A DNA stretch of 64,000 bases. It comes from an uncultured Kocuria sp. (lineage in GTDB: Bacteria; Actinomycetota; Actinomycetes; Actinomycetales; Micrococcaceae). The DNA lies in NCBI RefSeq assembly GCF_947500125.1, contig NZ_CANMRA010000003.1, positions 1 through 64,000 on the forward strand, written 5' to 3'. Under the pieces are notes generated by a model. The model was not told the origin of the DNA. It saw only the letters and a list, made by a program, of their open reading frames with translations, and did no database searches. How positions within the stretch are numbered: the first letter of the stretch is position 1; each line of letters begins with the position of its first letter. A program made the position numbers and the translations under genes. Shown here piece after piece: positions 44,976 to 52,761 of this stretch.

Positions 44976-46121
44976 CTAGTGGGCCTGGCGGTAGGGCTGC
45001 GGCTCGGGCAGGCCGGCGCGCGCACGCACCCGCCGGCCCAGCCGCTCGATCGAGGTGAGCGCCGCGGCGACGTCCTCCGCCCGCACGGTAAAGGGCATGC
45101 TGTGGATGGTCTCGCCCTCCACGGTGGCCGCCCGTGCCACCGCCCAGATCTCCTCGGTGTCCTCCGGGCGCAGCCCGATCTCCGTGAGGGTGGTCGGCAG
45201 CCCGACGCGGGTGGTGAACTCGATGAAGTCCGCGATCTCCGAGCTCGGGGCGCCCTCCAGCACGAGCTGGGTGATCGAGCCGATGTTGACCTTCTGCCCG
45301 TGGGCCAGGCCGTGGGTCTGCGGCGCCGCGGTCAGCCCGTTGTGGACGGCGTGGGCCGCCGCCAGTCCTCCCGACTCGAAACCGAGGCCGGACAGCAGCG
45401 TGTTGGCCTCGATGACCTTCTCCAGCGCCGGGGTCACGACGTGGTCGCGGGCGGCGTCCATCGCGACGAGGGCGTTCTCCCAGAGCACGTCCCAGCTCAG
45501 CCGGGCCAGGGCGGTGCCCGTGAGGGTGGCCGTCCCCCCGGCCATCGTCAACGACCCCGAGGCGGCGGTGGCCCGGGCCTCCAGCCAGGTGGCCAGGGCG
45601 TCGCCGACGCCCGCCGCCAGGAAGGTCGCCGGCGCGTCGGCCACCAGCTGCGAGTCGACGAGGACGAGATCGGGGTTGCGGGGGAAGAAGCGGTACTCCT
45701 CGAAGACGCCCTCGTCGGTGTAGACGACCGCCAGCGCCGAGGTCGGCGCGTCGGTGGAGGCGACGGTGGGGACGCTGACCCACCGGATCCCGGCGAGGAA
45801 CCCCGAGGCCTTGACTGCGTCGATGTTGCTGCCGCCGCCCACGGCCACGGCCACGTCGGCCCCCGTGTCGCGGATGACCGCGGTGAGCCGGTCGATCTCC
45901 CCGGCCGAGGGGATGCCGTGGAACGTCTCGCGCGTGGTCGCCATGCCGGCCCGCGTCAGGGACGCCTCCACGTCGTGGCCCACGAACCCCCAGACGACGT
46001 CGTCGGCCACGACGAGGGGTGTCCGCCCGATGGCGGCGAGATATTCTCCCAGGCGTGCGATGGCGCCCGGTCCCTGGACGTAGCGTCCTGGGCTGATGAC
46101 GGAGCGGACGGGAGCGTCCAT
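44976..46121 (-). CDS. gldA: Glycerol dehydrogenase (iron-type alcohol dehydrogenase fold)
   Basis: NAD-dependent oxidation of glycerol to dihydroxyacetone. 381 residues: SPGRYVQGPGAIARLGEYL at the N terminus, the NAD loop AVGGGSNIDAVKA (about 95-107), TVASTDAPTSALAVVYTDEG, and metal ligands Asp (GVGDALATW) and His in AHAVHNGLTAAPQTHGLAHGQ. Start ATG at 46121 follows GAAGGAGAAGG. Length is near the usual 365. Alone in its unit; no dihydroxyacetone kinase nearby. Other polyol substrates are possible. Confidence 0.92.
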   Translation of the reverse strand: MDAPVRSVISPGRYVQGPGAIARLGEYLAAIGRTPLVVADDVVWGFVGHDVEASLTRAGMATTRETFHGIPSAGEIDRLTAVIRDTGADVAVAVGGGSNIDAVKASGFLAGIRWVSVPTVASTDAPTSALAVVYTDEGVFEEYRFFPRNPDLVLVDSQLVADAPATFLAAGVGDALATWLEARATAASGSLTMAGGTATLTGTALARLSWDVLWENALVAMDAARDHVVTPALEKVIEANTLLSGLGFESGGLAAAHAVHNGLTAAPQTHGLAHGQKVNIGSITQLVLEGAPSSEIADFIEFTTRVGLPTTLTEIGLRPEDTEEIWAVARAATVEGETIHSMPFTVRAEDVAAALTSIERLGRRVRARAGLPEPQPYRQAH

Positions 46122-46293
46122 GGCCTTCTCCTTCGACGACGGGGCCGGCAGGTCGTTCGCCGTGCCGTTCGGGATCCTCTCCCGGGTGCTCGCCAGCGTA
46201 GGAACTCCACGGTGGTGGGCACCAGGGGTGTTCTCGCCGGCTGAGAAGCCGGGGAGCGTCCCGGTCACGGCCCGCCGTCCCCGGAGCGCCGTC

Positions 46294-46314
46294 CCCCGCC
46301 CGGCCCGGGCGGGG
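46294..46314 (-). terminator. Compact hairpin after the LamG gene
   Basis: 10-bp arms CCCCGCCCGG (46294-46303) and CCGGGCGGGG (46305-46314) with a one-base spacer, 10 bp downstream of the stop. Confidence 0.5.
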
Positions 46315-46323
46315 TCCCGGTCC

Positions 46324-47217
46324 TCATCTCCTGGTCATCACCCGGTAGTGCTGCTCGATCCGCTCCGCGGGCAGCTCCTTGGTGTAGACCGCCACCTTGC
46401 CGACGGCCCCGTCGAAGAACGACCTCAGGTCCCGGGTGCCCACGCGGAACGGCGCGCTGCCGCGCCGGGGCACGACGACCCTGCCGTCGTGCTTCAGGTC
46501 GTCCTGGTCCATGCGCTTCCCGTTCCGGTAGATCTTCGTGTAGCCGTGCGGATAGTCCCCGCCCTTGTCGTTGGCATTGATGACGAGCACGTAGTGGATC
46601 CACTCCCCCTTGCGCACGGGCACCTGGAAGTAGGACCCCGGCCCCTCTCCCCCCGAGAGGTTGAACGCGTACCCGGAGATGCGGTTGGGCCGGTTCTCGG
46701 AGTTGCTCTTCGAGTACATCCGCGCCACGTACTCGTGGTTCCTCGGTGCGCCCTTGCCCATCCAGTGCACGTACCCCGAGCCCTCCTGGGACCGGAGGTC
46801 CAGCGCGTCGGGGCGCATCCACGCCTCGACGGTGAGCACGCCGCGCGTGCCGGCGCTGACGGCGGCGGCGTCGGGCACCTGGAGGTACTGACCGGTGCCG
46901 TCGAAGTCCGCGGCCGGGTCGCCGTTGGGCAGGGTCGCCCGCTTCGGCTTGCCGTGGTAGCTGCCGTGGAGCCTGCCCACGAGGTCCTTCTCCGTGCTCG
47001 CACCGGGGCTGCGCATGGCCCAGTACGCGGCGGGTCCGTCCTTCCGGACGGTGTCGTCGTAGGAGAGCGGGCGGGCCGCGGTCCGCAGGACGTCCCCGGG
47101 ATCGTCCCGGGCGGCCGACGACGGAAGCCCTGCGATGCCCAGCGCCAGCGCGAACAGCAGCGTCAGCACGCCCTGCACCGGCGCGCTCCACCGCCCCCGC
47201 GCGCGAACAGTACTCAT
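46324..47217 (-). CDS. Secreted LamG/concanavalin A-like lectin-domain protein
   Basis: 297 residues from ATG 47217. Signal peptide: basic MSTVRARGRW, hydrophobic GVLTLLFALALGIAGLP and a probable AXA-type site near residue 32-36 (SSAARD). The mature part is one LamG-like jelly roll (about 60-290) with AAYWAMRSPGAS, DFDGTGQYLQVPDAAAVSAG, TVEAWMRPDAL, EWIHYVLVINAND and a final VYTKELPAERIEQHYRVM, the typical LamG edge strand. No catalytic partner domain, cell-wall sorting signal or second module, so probably a free or loosely bound carbohydrate-binding protein. Upstream 326 bp hold no gene. Confidence 0.82.
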   Translation of the reverse strand: MSTVRARGRWSAPVQGVLTLLFALALGIAGLPSSAARDDPGDVLRTAARPLSYDDTVRKDGPAAYWAMRSPGASTEKDLVGRLHGSYHGKPKRATLPNGDPAADFDGTGQYLQVPDAAAVSAGTRGVLTVEAWMRPDALDLRSQEGSGYVHWMGKGAPRNHEYVARMYSKSNSENRPNRISGYAFNLSGGEGPGSYFQVPVRKGEWIHYVLVINANDKGGDYPHGYTKIYRNGKRMDQDDLKHDGRVVVPRRGSAPFRVGTRDLRSFFDGAVGKVAVYTKELPAERIEQHYRVMTRR

Positions 47218-47543
47218 GTCGAGACCTCGATGTGGTGTCGGACGGGACCGCGCGCACCGGGTGCTTCCGTGGTGCGCGTTCCGCTCACTGCGGTGCCGGC
47301 CGTGCGGCCGCACCGGACGTCGTCGCGGCACCTCCTCCCCACCAGGACCGATGCGATCACGAGAGCCGGTCCGGAGGAACATCCCTCGGCACCAGCGTGC
47401 GCCCCCGCTCCCGGCCGGTCAATGAGATCGCGCCGAACAGCACCCGAATGGTGACCATTCCCGTCGCCTCGCGCGGGGCCGGTCCTGCCGCGCCGACCCC
47501 CCCGAGCGCTCACGCGCGGGTGGACGGCGCCGGGTGGGTGACG
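47218..47543. other. Intergenic region, nothing recognised
   Basis: 326 bp between the LamG gene and the 3' end of the tad operon. It should hold the LamG promoter (reading left) and the tad terminator, but I find no convincing -10 or stable long hairpin. No credible small gene. Confidence 0.5.
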
Positions 47544-48065
47544 TCATCGCCCCAACCGGGCGCGGGCCTCGCTCGTGGCGGTGATCGGGATGCCGTCGGG
47601 CACCAGGAGGTTGACCACCGGCGGGTGCACGACGGCGGACAGGGTCACCTCCGCGGTCCGCCCGTCCGGGCTCCCGGTGGGTGCGGCCAGCGCCAGGCCC
47701 GGTGTCCCTGCCCAGGCGCTGACCGTGTCGAGGTAGGCGGCCGCGGCCCCCGCCACGGCGTCGTCGTCCAGCACGGTGCGGGGTGGTGCTCCGGGCGCTC
47801 CCGGGCGCAGCTCCACGAACGTGTCGGCCGCGGCGAGCGCGGCGTTGTCGGCCAGCACCTGCAGCTTCCGCTCCCCCAGGTAGACCGCGGTGACCCCCAT
47901 GACCACGACCGTCAGCAGGAGCAGCACGACCGCGAAGCCGATGACCAGGATCGTGACCTGCCCGTCGTCCCGGTCCTCGCCCCGGTCGTGGTCCCGGTCG
48001 TGGTCCCGGCCGTGGTCCCGGCTCCCGGCCCGGCGCGGGTCCGGTCCGGCGGCCCGCCCGCTCAT
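47544..48065 (-). CDS. TadG-like pilus assembly protein
   Basis: 173 residues, ATG at 48065 in ATGA overlap with the preceding gene. A charged, His/Asp/Arg-rich head (RDHGRDHDRDHDRGEDRDDGQ), then one hydrophobic helix (about 38-62, VTILVIGFAVVLLLLTVVVMGVTAVYL) of the Tad-associated TadG/Flp-assembly type, then a soluble extracytoplasmic domain. The DGQVTI start of the helix matches TadG N termini. Last gene of the operon; smaller than Gram-negative TadG, as in other actinobacteria. Confidence 0.8.
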   Translation of the reverse strand: MSGRAAGPDPRRAGSRDHGRDHDRDHDRGEDRDDGQVTILVIGFAVVLLLLTVVVMGVTAVYLGERKLQVLADNAALAAADTFVELRPGAPGAPPRTVLDDDAVAGAAAAYLDTVSAWAGTPGLALAAPTGSPDGRTAEVTLSAVVHPPVVNLLVPDGIPITATSEARARLGR

Positions 48066-48673
48066 CCGTAGCGGCCGATCACGACCGTGGCCGAGGAGGT
48101 CAGCACGGCGACGTCCAGGTCGGTGAACCCGGGCACCAGCGGCAGCGGGACCTCCAGGGTGGCGTGCACCGTGGCCACCGCCCCGGGCGCCGCGCAGGCC
48201 CCGTCGGAGCACTCGAGCCGGATCCCCAGCCGGTCCGGGGCGAAGCCCTGGTCCGCGGCCGCCAGCTGCGCCGCCGCGGTGAGCCCGGCGTCCGAGAGCT
48301 CACCGGGCTCGGCCCGGGCCAGCAGCTGGGAGGCCTGCTGCGCGGCGGCCACCACCGCGAAGGCGCCGGCCTGGACCTGGGCCACCGCGAGCACGAAGTA
48401 GACCACGGGCACGAGCAGCAGCGTGCCCAGCGCGACGAACTCCACGACCGCACTGCCCTCGTCACCGTCCGCGGGCCTGCCGAGCACGTCGAACAGCCCC
48501 CCGGTGCGGCGGGCCGACCCGGTCGATCCGGTCTCCTCGGCGGCCGCAGTCGCCCCAGGTGCTCCGCTCGCTGCAGGTGCTCCACGTGCACCACGTGCAC
48601 CACGTGCACCAGCTGCTCCACGTGTCCCACGTGTCTCAAGTGCTTCAGGTGCTTCAGTCGCCGAGCACGGCAT
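48062..48673 (-). CDS. TadE/TadF-like pseudopilin with repeat-rich leader
   Basis: 203 residues. Residues about 10-45 are a Gly-X-Y-like stretch (GTRGAAGARGARGARGAP) coded by a 9-bp minisatellite. The prepilin motif follows: DEG-SAVVEF with Glu at +5 after the Gly and a hydrophobic helix (LGTLLLVPVVYFVLAVAQVQAG, about 83-104), then a pilin-like domain with a Cys pair (ECSDGACAA). ATG at 48673 overlaps tadE by 20 bp; a start after the repeats cannot be excluded. The leader is unusually long (about 75 residues) compared with the following and preceding TadE. Confidence 0.82.
   Translation of the reverse strand: MPCSATEAPEALETRGTRGAAGARGARGARGAPAASGAPGATAAAEETGSTGSARRTGGLFDVLGRPADGDEGSAVVEFVALGTLLLVPVVYFVLAVAQVQAGAFAVVAAAQQASQLLARAEPGELSDAGLTAAAQLAAADQGFAPDRLGIRLECSDGACAAPGAVATVHATLEVPLPLVPGFTDLDVAVLTSSATVVIGRYG
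48556..48654 (-). repeat. 9-bp minisatellite (11 units) in the TadF-like gene
   Basis: Units on the + strand are CAGGTGCTC, CACGTGCAC (three perfect tandem copies at 48583-48609), CAGCTGCTC, CACGTGTCC, CACGTGTCT, CAAGTGCTT and CAGGTGCTT. All are 9 bp, so expansions stay in frame and add Gly-Ala-Arg-like triplets. Confidence 0.9.
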
Positions 48674-49061
48674 GGCCGCGCACCTCCAGGGAGTCGGGCG
48701 GGCCGAACAGCGCCACCACGGGCAGCGGCGAGACCACCGTGATCTCCAGGGTCCGCAGCTCGCCCACCGTCACGGGGGTCGCGACGACGTCCTGGGCGTA
48801 CCGGGGGCCCAGGGCGCCGGAGACGATCCTCCGGGTCCGTTCGACGCCGTCCTCGGGCGAGCGGTCGGCCAGGGTGCCGTACCGGGCGCCGGCCGCGGCG
48901 GCGTCGACCAGCGTGTTGCGCACGTGCAGGGCCAGGGCGAGCTGCAGCGTGGCCGCGAAGATCATCGCCACGAGACCGGCCACCATCACGTACTCGACCA
49001 CCGCGCTGCCCCGGTCCGCCTCCGGGGGTCCGACACCCGGACGGGCGCGCTCCTCGTCCAT
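48654..49061 (-). CDS. TadE-like pseudopilin
   Basis: 135 residues, ATG at 49061. Short hydrophilic leader, then the prepilin site DRG-SAVVEYV with Glu at +5, one hydrophobic helix (about 20-45, VVEYVMVAGLVAMIFAATLQLALALHV) and RNTLVDAAAAGARYG, the standard TadE stretch after the helix. In Tad systems these minor pilins are processed by the TadV-type peptidase and help pilus assembly. Starts 2 bp after the stop of the 74-residue gene. Confidence 0.9.
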   Translation of the reverse strand: MDEERARPGVGPPEADRGSAVVEYVMVAGLVAMIFAATLQLALALHVRNTLVDAAAAGARYGTLADRSPEDGVERTRRIVSGALGPRYAQDVVATPVTVGELRTLEITVVSPLPVVALFGPPDSLEVRGHAVLGD

Positions 49062-49063
49062 CC

Positions 49064-49288
49064 TCAGTTCTGGCTCACGCGGGCCATCGCGTCCTGGAAG
49101 AGTCCTTCCAGGGCCGGCTGCGCCACCAGCAGCAGCCCGGCCACGAGCACCGCGGACATCAGGGTCAGCATCACCCAGCCGGGGACGTCGCCGCGGTCGG
49201 GGTCGTCGGCGGAGAGCCGCGCGCGCAGGGCGGTCAGGGTGAGGGCGAGGACGCCGAGCAGGGCGGCCAGCCGGTGGAGGTGTGTCAT
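49064..49288 (-). CDS. Small Tad-locus membrane protein (Flp-position, atypical)
   Basis: 74 residues in the place where the Flp major pilin is expected. N-terminal hydrophobic stretch (LAALLGVLALTLTALRARL), a charged DDPDRGDVPG and a second hydrophobic segment (WVMLTLMSAVLVAGLLLVAQPAL) followed by EGLFQDAMARVSQN. After Gly of DRG the +5 residue is Trp, not the Glu of Flp pilins. It may be a derived pilin, a pilot protein or an unrelated small subunit. Good RBS region (AGGAAAGGAC) before ATG 49288. Confidence 0.7.
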   Translation of the reverse strand: MTHLHRLAALLGVLALTLTALRARLSADDPDRGDVPGWVMLTLMSAVLVAGLLLVAQPALEGLFQDAMARVSQN

Positions 49289-49341
49289 GGGGTGTGTCCT
49301 TTCCTGGTGGGCGGCCCGTCTCCGGCCGCCCGGATGAGAGG

Positions 49342-50286
49342 TCAGAAGCCGAGCTCGAGGACGGCGAGACCCGGGTACACGGCGAACACGACCGTCAGCG
49401 GCAGCACGAAGAACACCAGGGGGACCATCATGGCGATCTCCTTGCGCCCGGCGGCCTCCATCAGCTCGCGCTTGTCGTTGTCCCGCACGTCCTGGGCCTG
49501 GGCCCGCAGCACGTCCGCCAGAGGCGTGCCGCGTTCGATGGCCACGACGATGCCGTCCACGAACCGGCCGATCGGTGCCACCGGCGTGCGGGCGGAGAAG
49601 TCCTGGAGGGCGTGTACCAGTCCGGCGCCGGACCGGGTCTGCGCGAGCACGCCGCGGAACTCCGCGGTGAGCTCGCCCTCCGCGACCCGGCACACCCGCT
49701 CGAGCGAACCCACCGCGCTCTCCCCCGCGCCGACCGACAGCGCCATCAGCTCGGCCACGGCGGGGAACTCCGCCAGCATCCTGGCCTCACGGACCCGGAT
49801 CCGCCGGCTCAGCAGGTGTCCGCGCATCAGGTGCCCGGCCGCCGTCGTGACCCCCACGGCCAGCAGCACCCCACCGGGACCCGTGCCCCAGCGAGCCGCA
49901 GCGGCCACGCCGAGCAGGACGCCGACCAGCAGACCCCCGGTCGCGAACAGGAGCTGCTCGGCGCGGAAGTCCGCCACCGTGGTCGCGGCGCCCGCGCGGG
50001 CCAGCCGTCGCTCCAGGCCCGCCGACGGGGCGGCGTGCCGGAACACGCGGTGGGCCAGGGCTCGCACGAGCGGCTCCAGTCCCCCCGTGGCCCGGCCCGG
50101 GGCGCGGGCGGAACGGTGCCCGGGGCGGGCGAGCAGCGCAGACTCGACCTCCACGGAGCGCAGCTGCGGGGAGATCCGGGTCGCGAAGGACGGGCCACCG
50201 GTCACCCGGGCCCCGGTCAGCAGTAGCCACAGCCCGGCGGCGAGCACCAGGCCGAGGAGCACCAGCAGGGCGGGGGAGGCACTCAC
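49342..50286 (-). CDS. TadC-like type II/IV secretion inner-membrane protein
   Basis: 314 residues from GTG 50286 (GTGA overlap with the tadB stop). One of the two platform proteins of the Tad pilus. N-terminal membrane helix, a T2SSF cytoplasmic domain (about 180-280: MLAEFPAVAELMALSVGAGESAVGSLERV, FVDGIVVAIERGTPLADVLRAQAQDVRD) and C-terminal helix (MMVPLVFFVLPLTVVFAVYPG). Normal length for the family. Confidence 0.9.
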   Translation of the reverse strand: MSASPALLVLLGLVLAAGLWLLLTGARVTGGPSFATRISPQLRSVEVESALLARPGHRSARAPGRATGGLEPLVRALAHRVFRHAAPSAGLERRLARAGAATTVADFRAEQLLFATGGLLVGVLLGVAAAARWGTGPGGVLLAVGVTTAAGHLMRGHLLSRRIRVREARMLAEFPAVAELMALSVGAGESAVGSLERVCRVAEGELTAEFRGVLAQTRSGAGLVHALQDFSARTPVAPIGRFVDGIVVAIERGTPLADVLRAQAQDVRDNDKRELMEAAGRKEIAMMVPLVFFVLPLTVVFAVYPGLAVLELGF

Positions 50287-51140
50287 CGCAGCACCCGGGC
50301 GGGCTCGGGCAGCGCCCCGATCCGCAGCATGAGGCGGTAGGCGGTCACGGACACGAGCAGCCCGCCGAGCAGCACGAGGGCGCCGGCCGGGGTGTCGTAG
50401 GCCCGGATCGCGGCGGGCTGGGTGGCCATCAGAGCCAGGACGATCCACGGTGCGGCGACCGCCAGGCGGGCGGCGTTGACCGTCCAGGACTGGCGGGCCT
50501 CCAGCTCTCCGCGGGTGCGGGCGTTCTCCCGCAGGAACTCCGACAGCGTCCCGAGGAGCCGGCCGAGGTCGGTCCCGCCGACCTCCCGCGTCACCCGCAG
50601 GGCCTCGACGATGTTGTCGGCCACGGGGTCGGCCAGCCGGTCCTTGAGCAGGGTGAGCGCGCCCTGCAGCTGGCCCGACGCCCGGTAGTCAGCGGCGAAC
50701 CGGGCGAAGGCCGGACGGACCGGCTCCGGCCCGCGGTACTGCAGCTGGATCAGCGCCTCGGGCAGCGACATCCCGGCACGGATCGCCGAGCGCAGGTGGT
50801 CGACGACGTCGGGCCACACCTCCCGCAGGGCGGCCGCCCGGCTCCGGGCCCGGTGCTGGACCACCGCCACGGGGACCCACGCCCCCAGGAGCGCGGCGCA
50901 CAGGCCGAGGACGGCCGCGCCGGTCACCGCGGCGACGAGCAGACCGCCCAGCGTCCCGGCCACGGCGCAGGCGGCCAGCAGCCCGGCCGGGCCGACCCGG
51001 GGCAGGTCCGCGCGCAGCAGCAGCTCGCGCAGCCGGCCGGGCCGGGGCGAGCCGACCGGGCGCGGCGCGTCGTCGGCCCAGCAGGACCACCAGAGCAGGA
51101 AGACGCCCGCGCCCAGCAGCACTCCCAGCGCCGCGCTCAC
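50283..51140 (-). CDS. TadB-like type II/IV secretion inner-membrane protein
   Basis: 285 residues from GTG 51140, overlapping the tadA stop as GTGA. T2SSF domain (about 105-235: VWPDVVDHLRSAIRAGMSLPEALIQL, FAADYRASGQLQGALTLLKDRLADP, GGTDLGRLLGTLSEFLRE) with flanking membrane helices. Forms the platform with TadC and is driven by TadA. Confidence 0.9.
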   Translation of the reverse strand: MSAALGVLLGAGVFLLWWSCWADDAPRPVGSPRPGRLRELLLRADLPRVGPAGLLAACAVAGTLGGLLVAAVTGAAVLGLCAALLGAWVPVAVVQHRARSRAAALREVWPDVVDHLRSAIRAGMSLPEALIQLQYRGPEPVRPAFARFAADYRASGQLQGALTLLKDRLADPVADNIVEALRVTREVGGTDLGRLLGTLSEFLRENARTRGELEARQSWTVNAARLAVAAPWIVLALMATQPAAIRAYDTPAGALVLLGGLLVSVTAYRLMLRIGALPEPARVLR

Positions 51141-52399
51141 CGCGCTGCTCCGACCGGTCCGTCGTCCGCCAGCAGCTCGCTCACCCGGTGCCCGGCCCGC
51201 TCGAACTTCCACGCAGCCGGCGCCTCGACAGCCACCGGCTGCAGGGATCCGCCGACGTCGGCGAAGACCGGGTACGTCTCGATCACGCCGTTCTCGACCC
51301 GGTTGCCGATCGCGAGGATCTCGCTCACCCGGCGCCGACCGTGGTGGTCGCGGTGGCAGTGCACCACGAGGTCGAAGCACGAGGCCACCGTGGGCACCAC
51401 GAAAGCAGTGCTGATGTTCTCCCCGGCGAGCAGCGGCAGGGTGCAGATTTTGGTCACGGCGTCCCGGGCCGAGTTCGCGTGCAGGCTGCACATCCCCGGC
51501 AGACCGCTGTTGAGCGCGATGAGCATGTCCAGGCTCTCGGCTTCCCGCACCTCTCCGACCACGAGCCGGTCCGGGCGCATCCGCAGCGCCTCCTTCACGA
51601 GCCGGCGCAGCGGGATCTCGCCCGTGCCCTCGAGGTTGGGCTGACGGCACTGCATCCCCACGACGTCGCGCAGCGGGACCTGCAGCTCGAAGATCTCCTC
51701 GACCGTCACCACCCGCTCCCGCGGGCCGATCGAGGCGCACAGACAATTCAGAAGCGTGGTCTTGCCGGCCTGGGTGGCGCCCGAGACCAGGATGTTCAGC
51801 CCGCCGGCGACGGCCGCGTCGAGGAACCGCGCCGCCCTCGGCGGCAGCGAGCCCAGCTCCACGAGGTCGTCCAGCCGCCGCGCCCGGGCCACGAACTTCC
51901 TGATGTTCACGGCCCAGTGCCGGCGCGTCACGTCAGGGATCACCACGTGCAGCCGCGACCCGTCCGGCAGCGCCGCGTCCACGAACGGGGAGGACAGGTC
52001 CAGGCGTCGTCCCGACGACTTGAGCATGCGCTCCACGAGGTTGCGGATCTGCGCCTCGGTCAGCACCAGGCTCGTCAGCTCGGACTCCCCGCCGCGGGCG
52101 GCGTAGACCTCCGCCGGGCCGTTGATCCAGATCTCCTCGATCCGCGGGTCGTCGAGCAGCGGCTGCAGGGGGCCGAACCCGGCGACCAGGTCCAGCAGCA
52201 CCCGGCGGGCGGCGTCCAGGTCCGCCAGGGCTGGCAGCACTCCGCGAGCCGAACGCTGGTCGTAGTCGCGCACCGCGGCGTCCACCAGCTCCCGGGTCCG
52301 CTCCAGCTCCAGCACGGGGTCCAGGCCCCGGCGCCGGATCAGCTCGCGCACCTCGGCCTCGACGAGTCCGAGCGCGTCCTCCGAGAGCAGTGCCGTCAT
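51137..52399 (-). CDS. TadA/CpaF-type pilus assembly ATPase
   Basis: 420 residues from ATG 52399 (AGGGGGA at about 5 nt). N-terminal helical domain, FGPLQPLLDDPRIEEIWINGP, Walker A SGATQAGKTT (about 205-214), the Asp box VVTVEEIFELQVP, Walker B-like DRLVVGEVREAESLDM and the His box. Powers Flp/Tad pilus assembly, first gene of the operon. Immediately upstream is a 12-bp tandem repeat. No TadZ/CpaE gene precedes it, unlike many tad loci. Confidence 0.93.
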   Translation of the reverse strand: MTALLSEDALGLVEAEVRELIRRRGLDPVLELERTRELVDAAVRDYDQRSARGVLPALADLDAARRVLLDLVAGFGPLQPLLDDPRIEEIWINGPAEVYAARGGESELTSLVLTEAQIRNLVERMLKSSGRRLDLSSPFVDAALPDGSRLHVVIPDVTRRHWAVNIRKFVARARRLDDLVELGSLPPRAARFLDAAVAGGLNILVSGATQAGKTTLLNCLCASIGPRERVVTVEEIFELQVPLRDVVGMQCRQPNLEGTGEIPLRRLVKEALRMRPDRLVVGEVREAESLDMLIALNSGLPGMCSLHANSARDAVTKICTLPLLAGENISTAFVVPTVASCFDLVVHCHRDHHGRRRVSEILAIGNRVENGVIETYPVFADVGGSLQPVAVEAPAAWKFERAGHRVSELLADDGPVGAAR

Positions 52400-52404
52400 C
52401 CGTC

Positions 52405-52438
52405 CCCCTGCGCGTTCCCCTGTGCGTTCCCCTGCGCG
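52405..52438 (-). repeat. 12-bp tandem repeat carrying SD-like AGGGG upstream of tadA
   Basis: CCCCTGCGCGTT, CCCCTGTGCGTT and a partial CCCCTGCGCG (+ strand). On the minus strand this gives three AGGGG-type boxes, the last one at RBS distance from the tadA ATG. Confidence 0.75.
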
Positions 52439-52556
52439 GGATCCGCGCCGGCGGCTCCCCTGCGGAGCGCATGCACAGGAACATAGGCCAGTCCGCCGTC
52501 GTCCCGACAACCCCCGGCCGGCCTCCTGTGGACAGCCGTCGCTGACCTGCGCTGTT

Positions 52557-52572
52557 GTTCCCGTCCGGGAAC
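52557..52572. promoter_or_regulatory. 16-bp palindrome, operator candidate
   Basis: GTTCCCG-TC-CGGGAAC, perfect 7-bp arms, midway between tadA and the GDPD gene. Regulator unknown. Confidence 0.4.
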
Positions 52573-52761
52573 ACACGGTCTGTCACAGGATGCGAGCGCA
52601 TGAAATCTGCCCCGTGGCGGCACCGCCCCGCCCCGCCCTCGCCGGCGTGCGCGCCGTGCCGCGGGGCCGTAGTGTGACGGGCGGGCACGCCCCCCGCACC
52701 GGGCGTCCGCACCACGGCACCGCCCGTGCTGCCGACGCCGTCGCCGAACGCAAGGACCCCC

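Larger units (their letters stand above)
52400..52761. other. Divergent tad / GDPD regulatory region
   Basis: 362 bp without a gene. Contains the 12-bp repeat next to tadA, TATGTT (minus, near 52482) as a weak -10 with TTGTCG 19 bp upstream, and the perfect palindrome GTTCCCG-TC-CGGGAAC (52557-52572). Confidence 0.5.

Noticed and set aside
48556-48654. The 9-bp repeats as an independent mobile or CRISPR element
   Set aside because: Contiguous degenerate minisatellite without spacers, fully in frame with the TadF-like gene.
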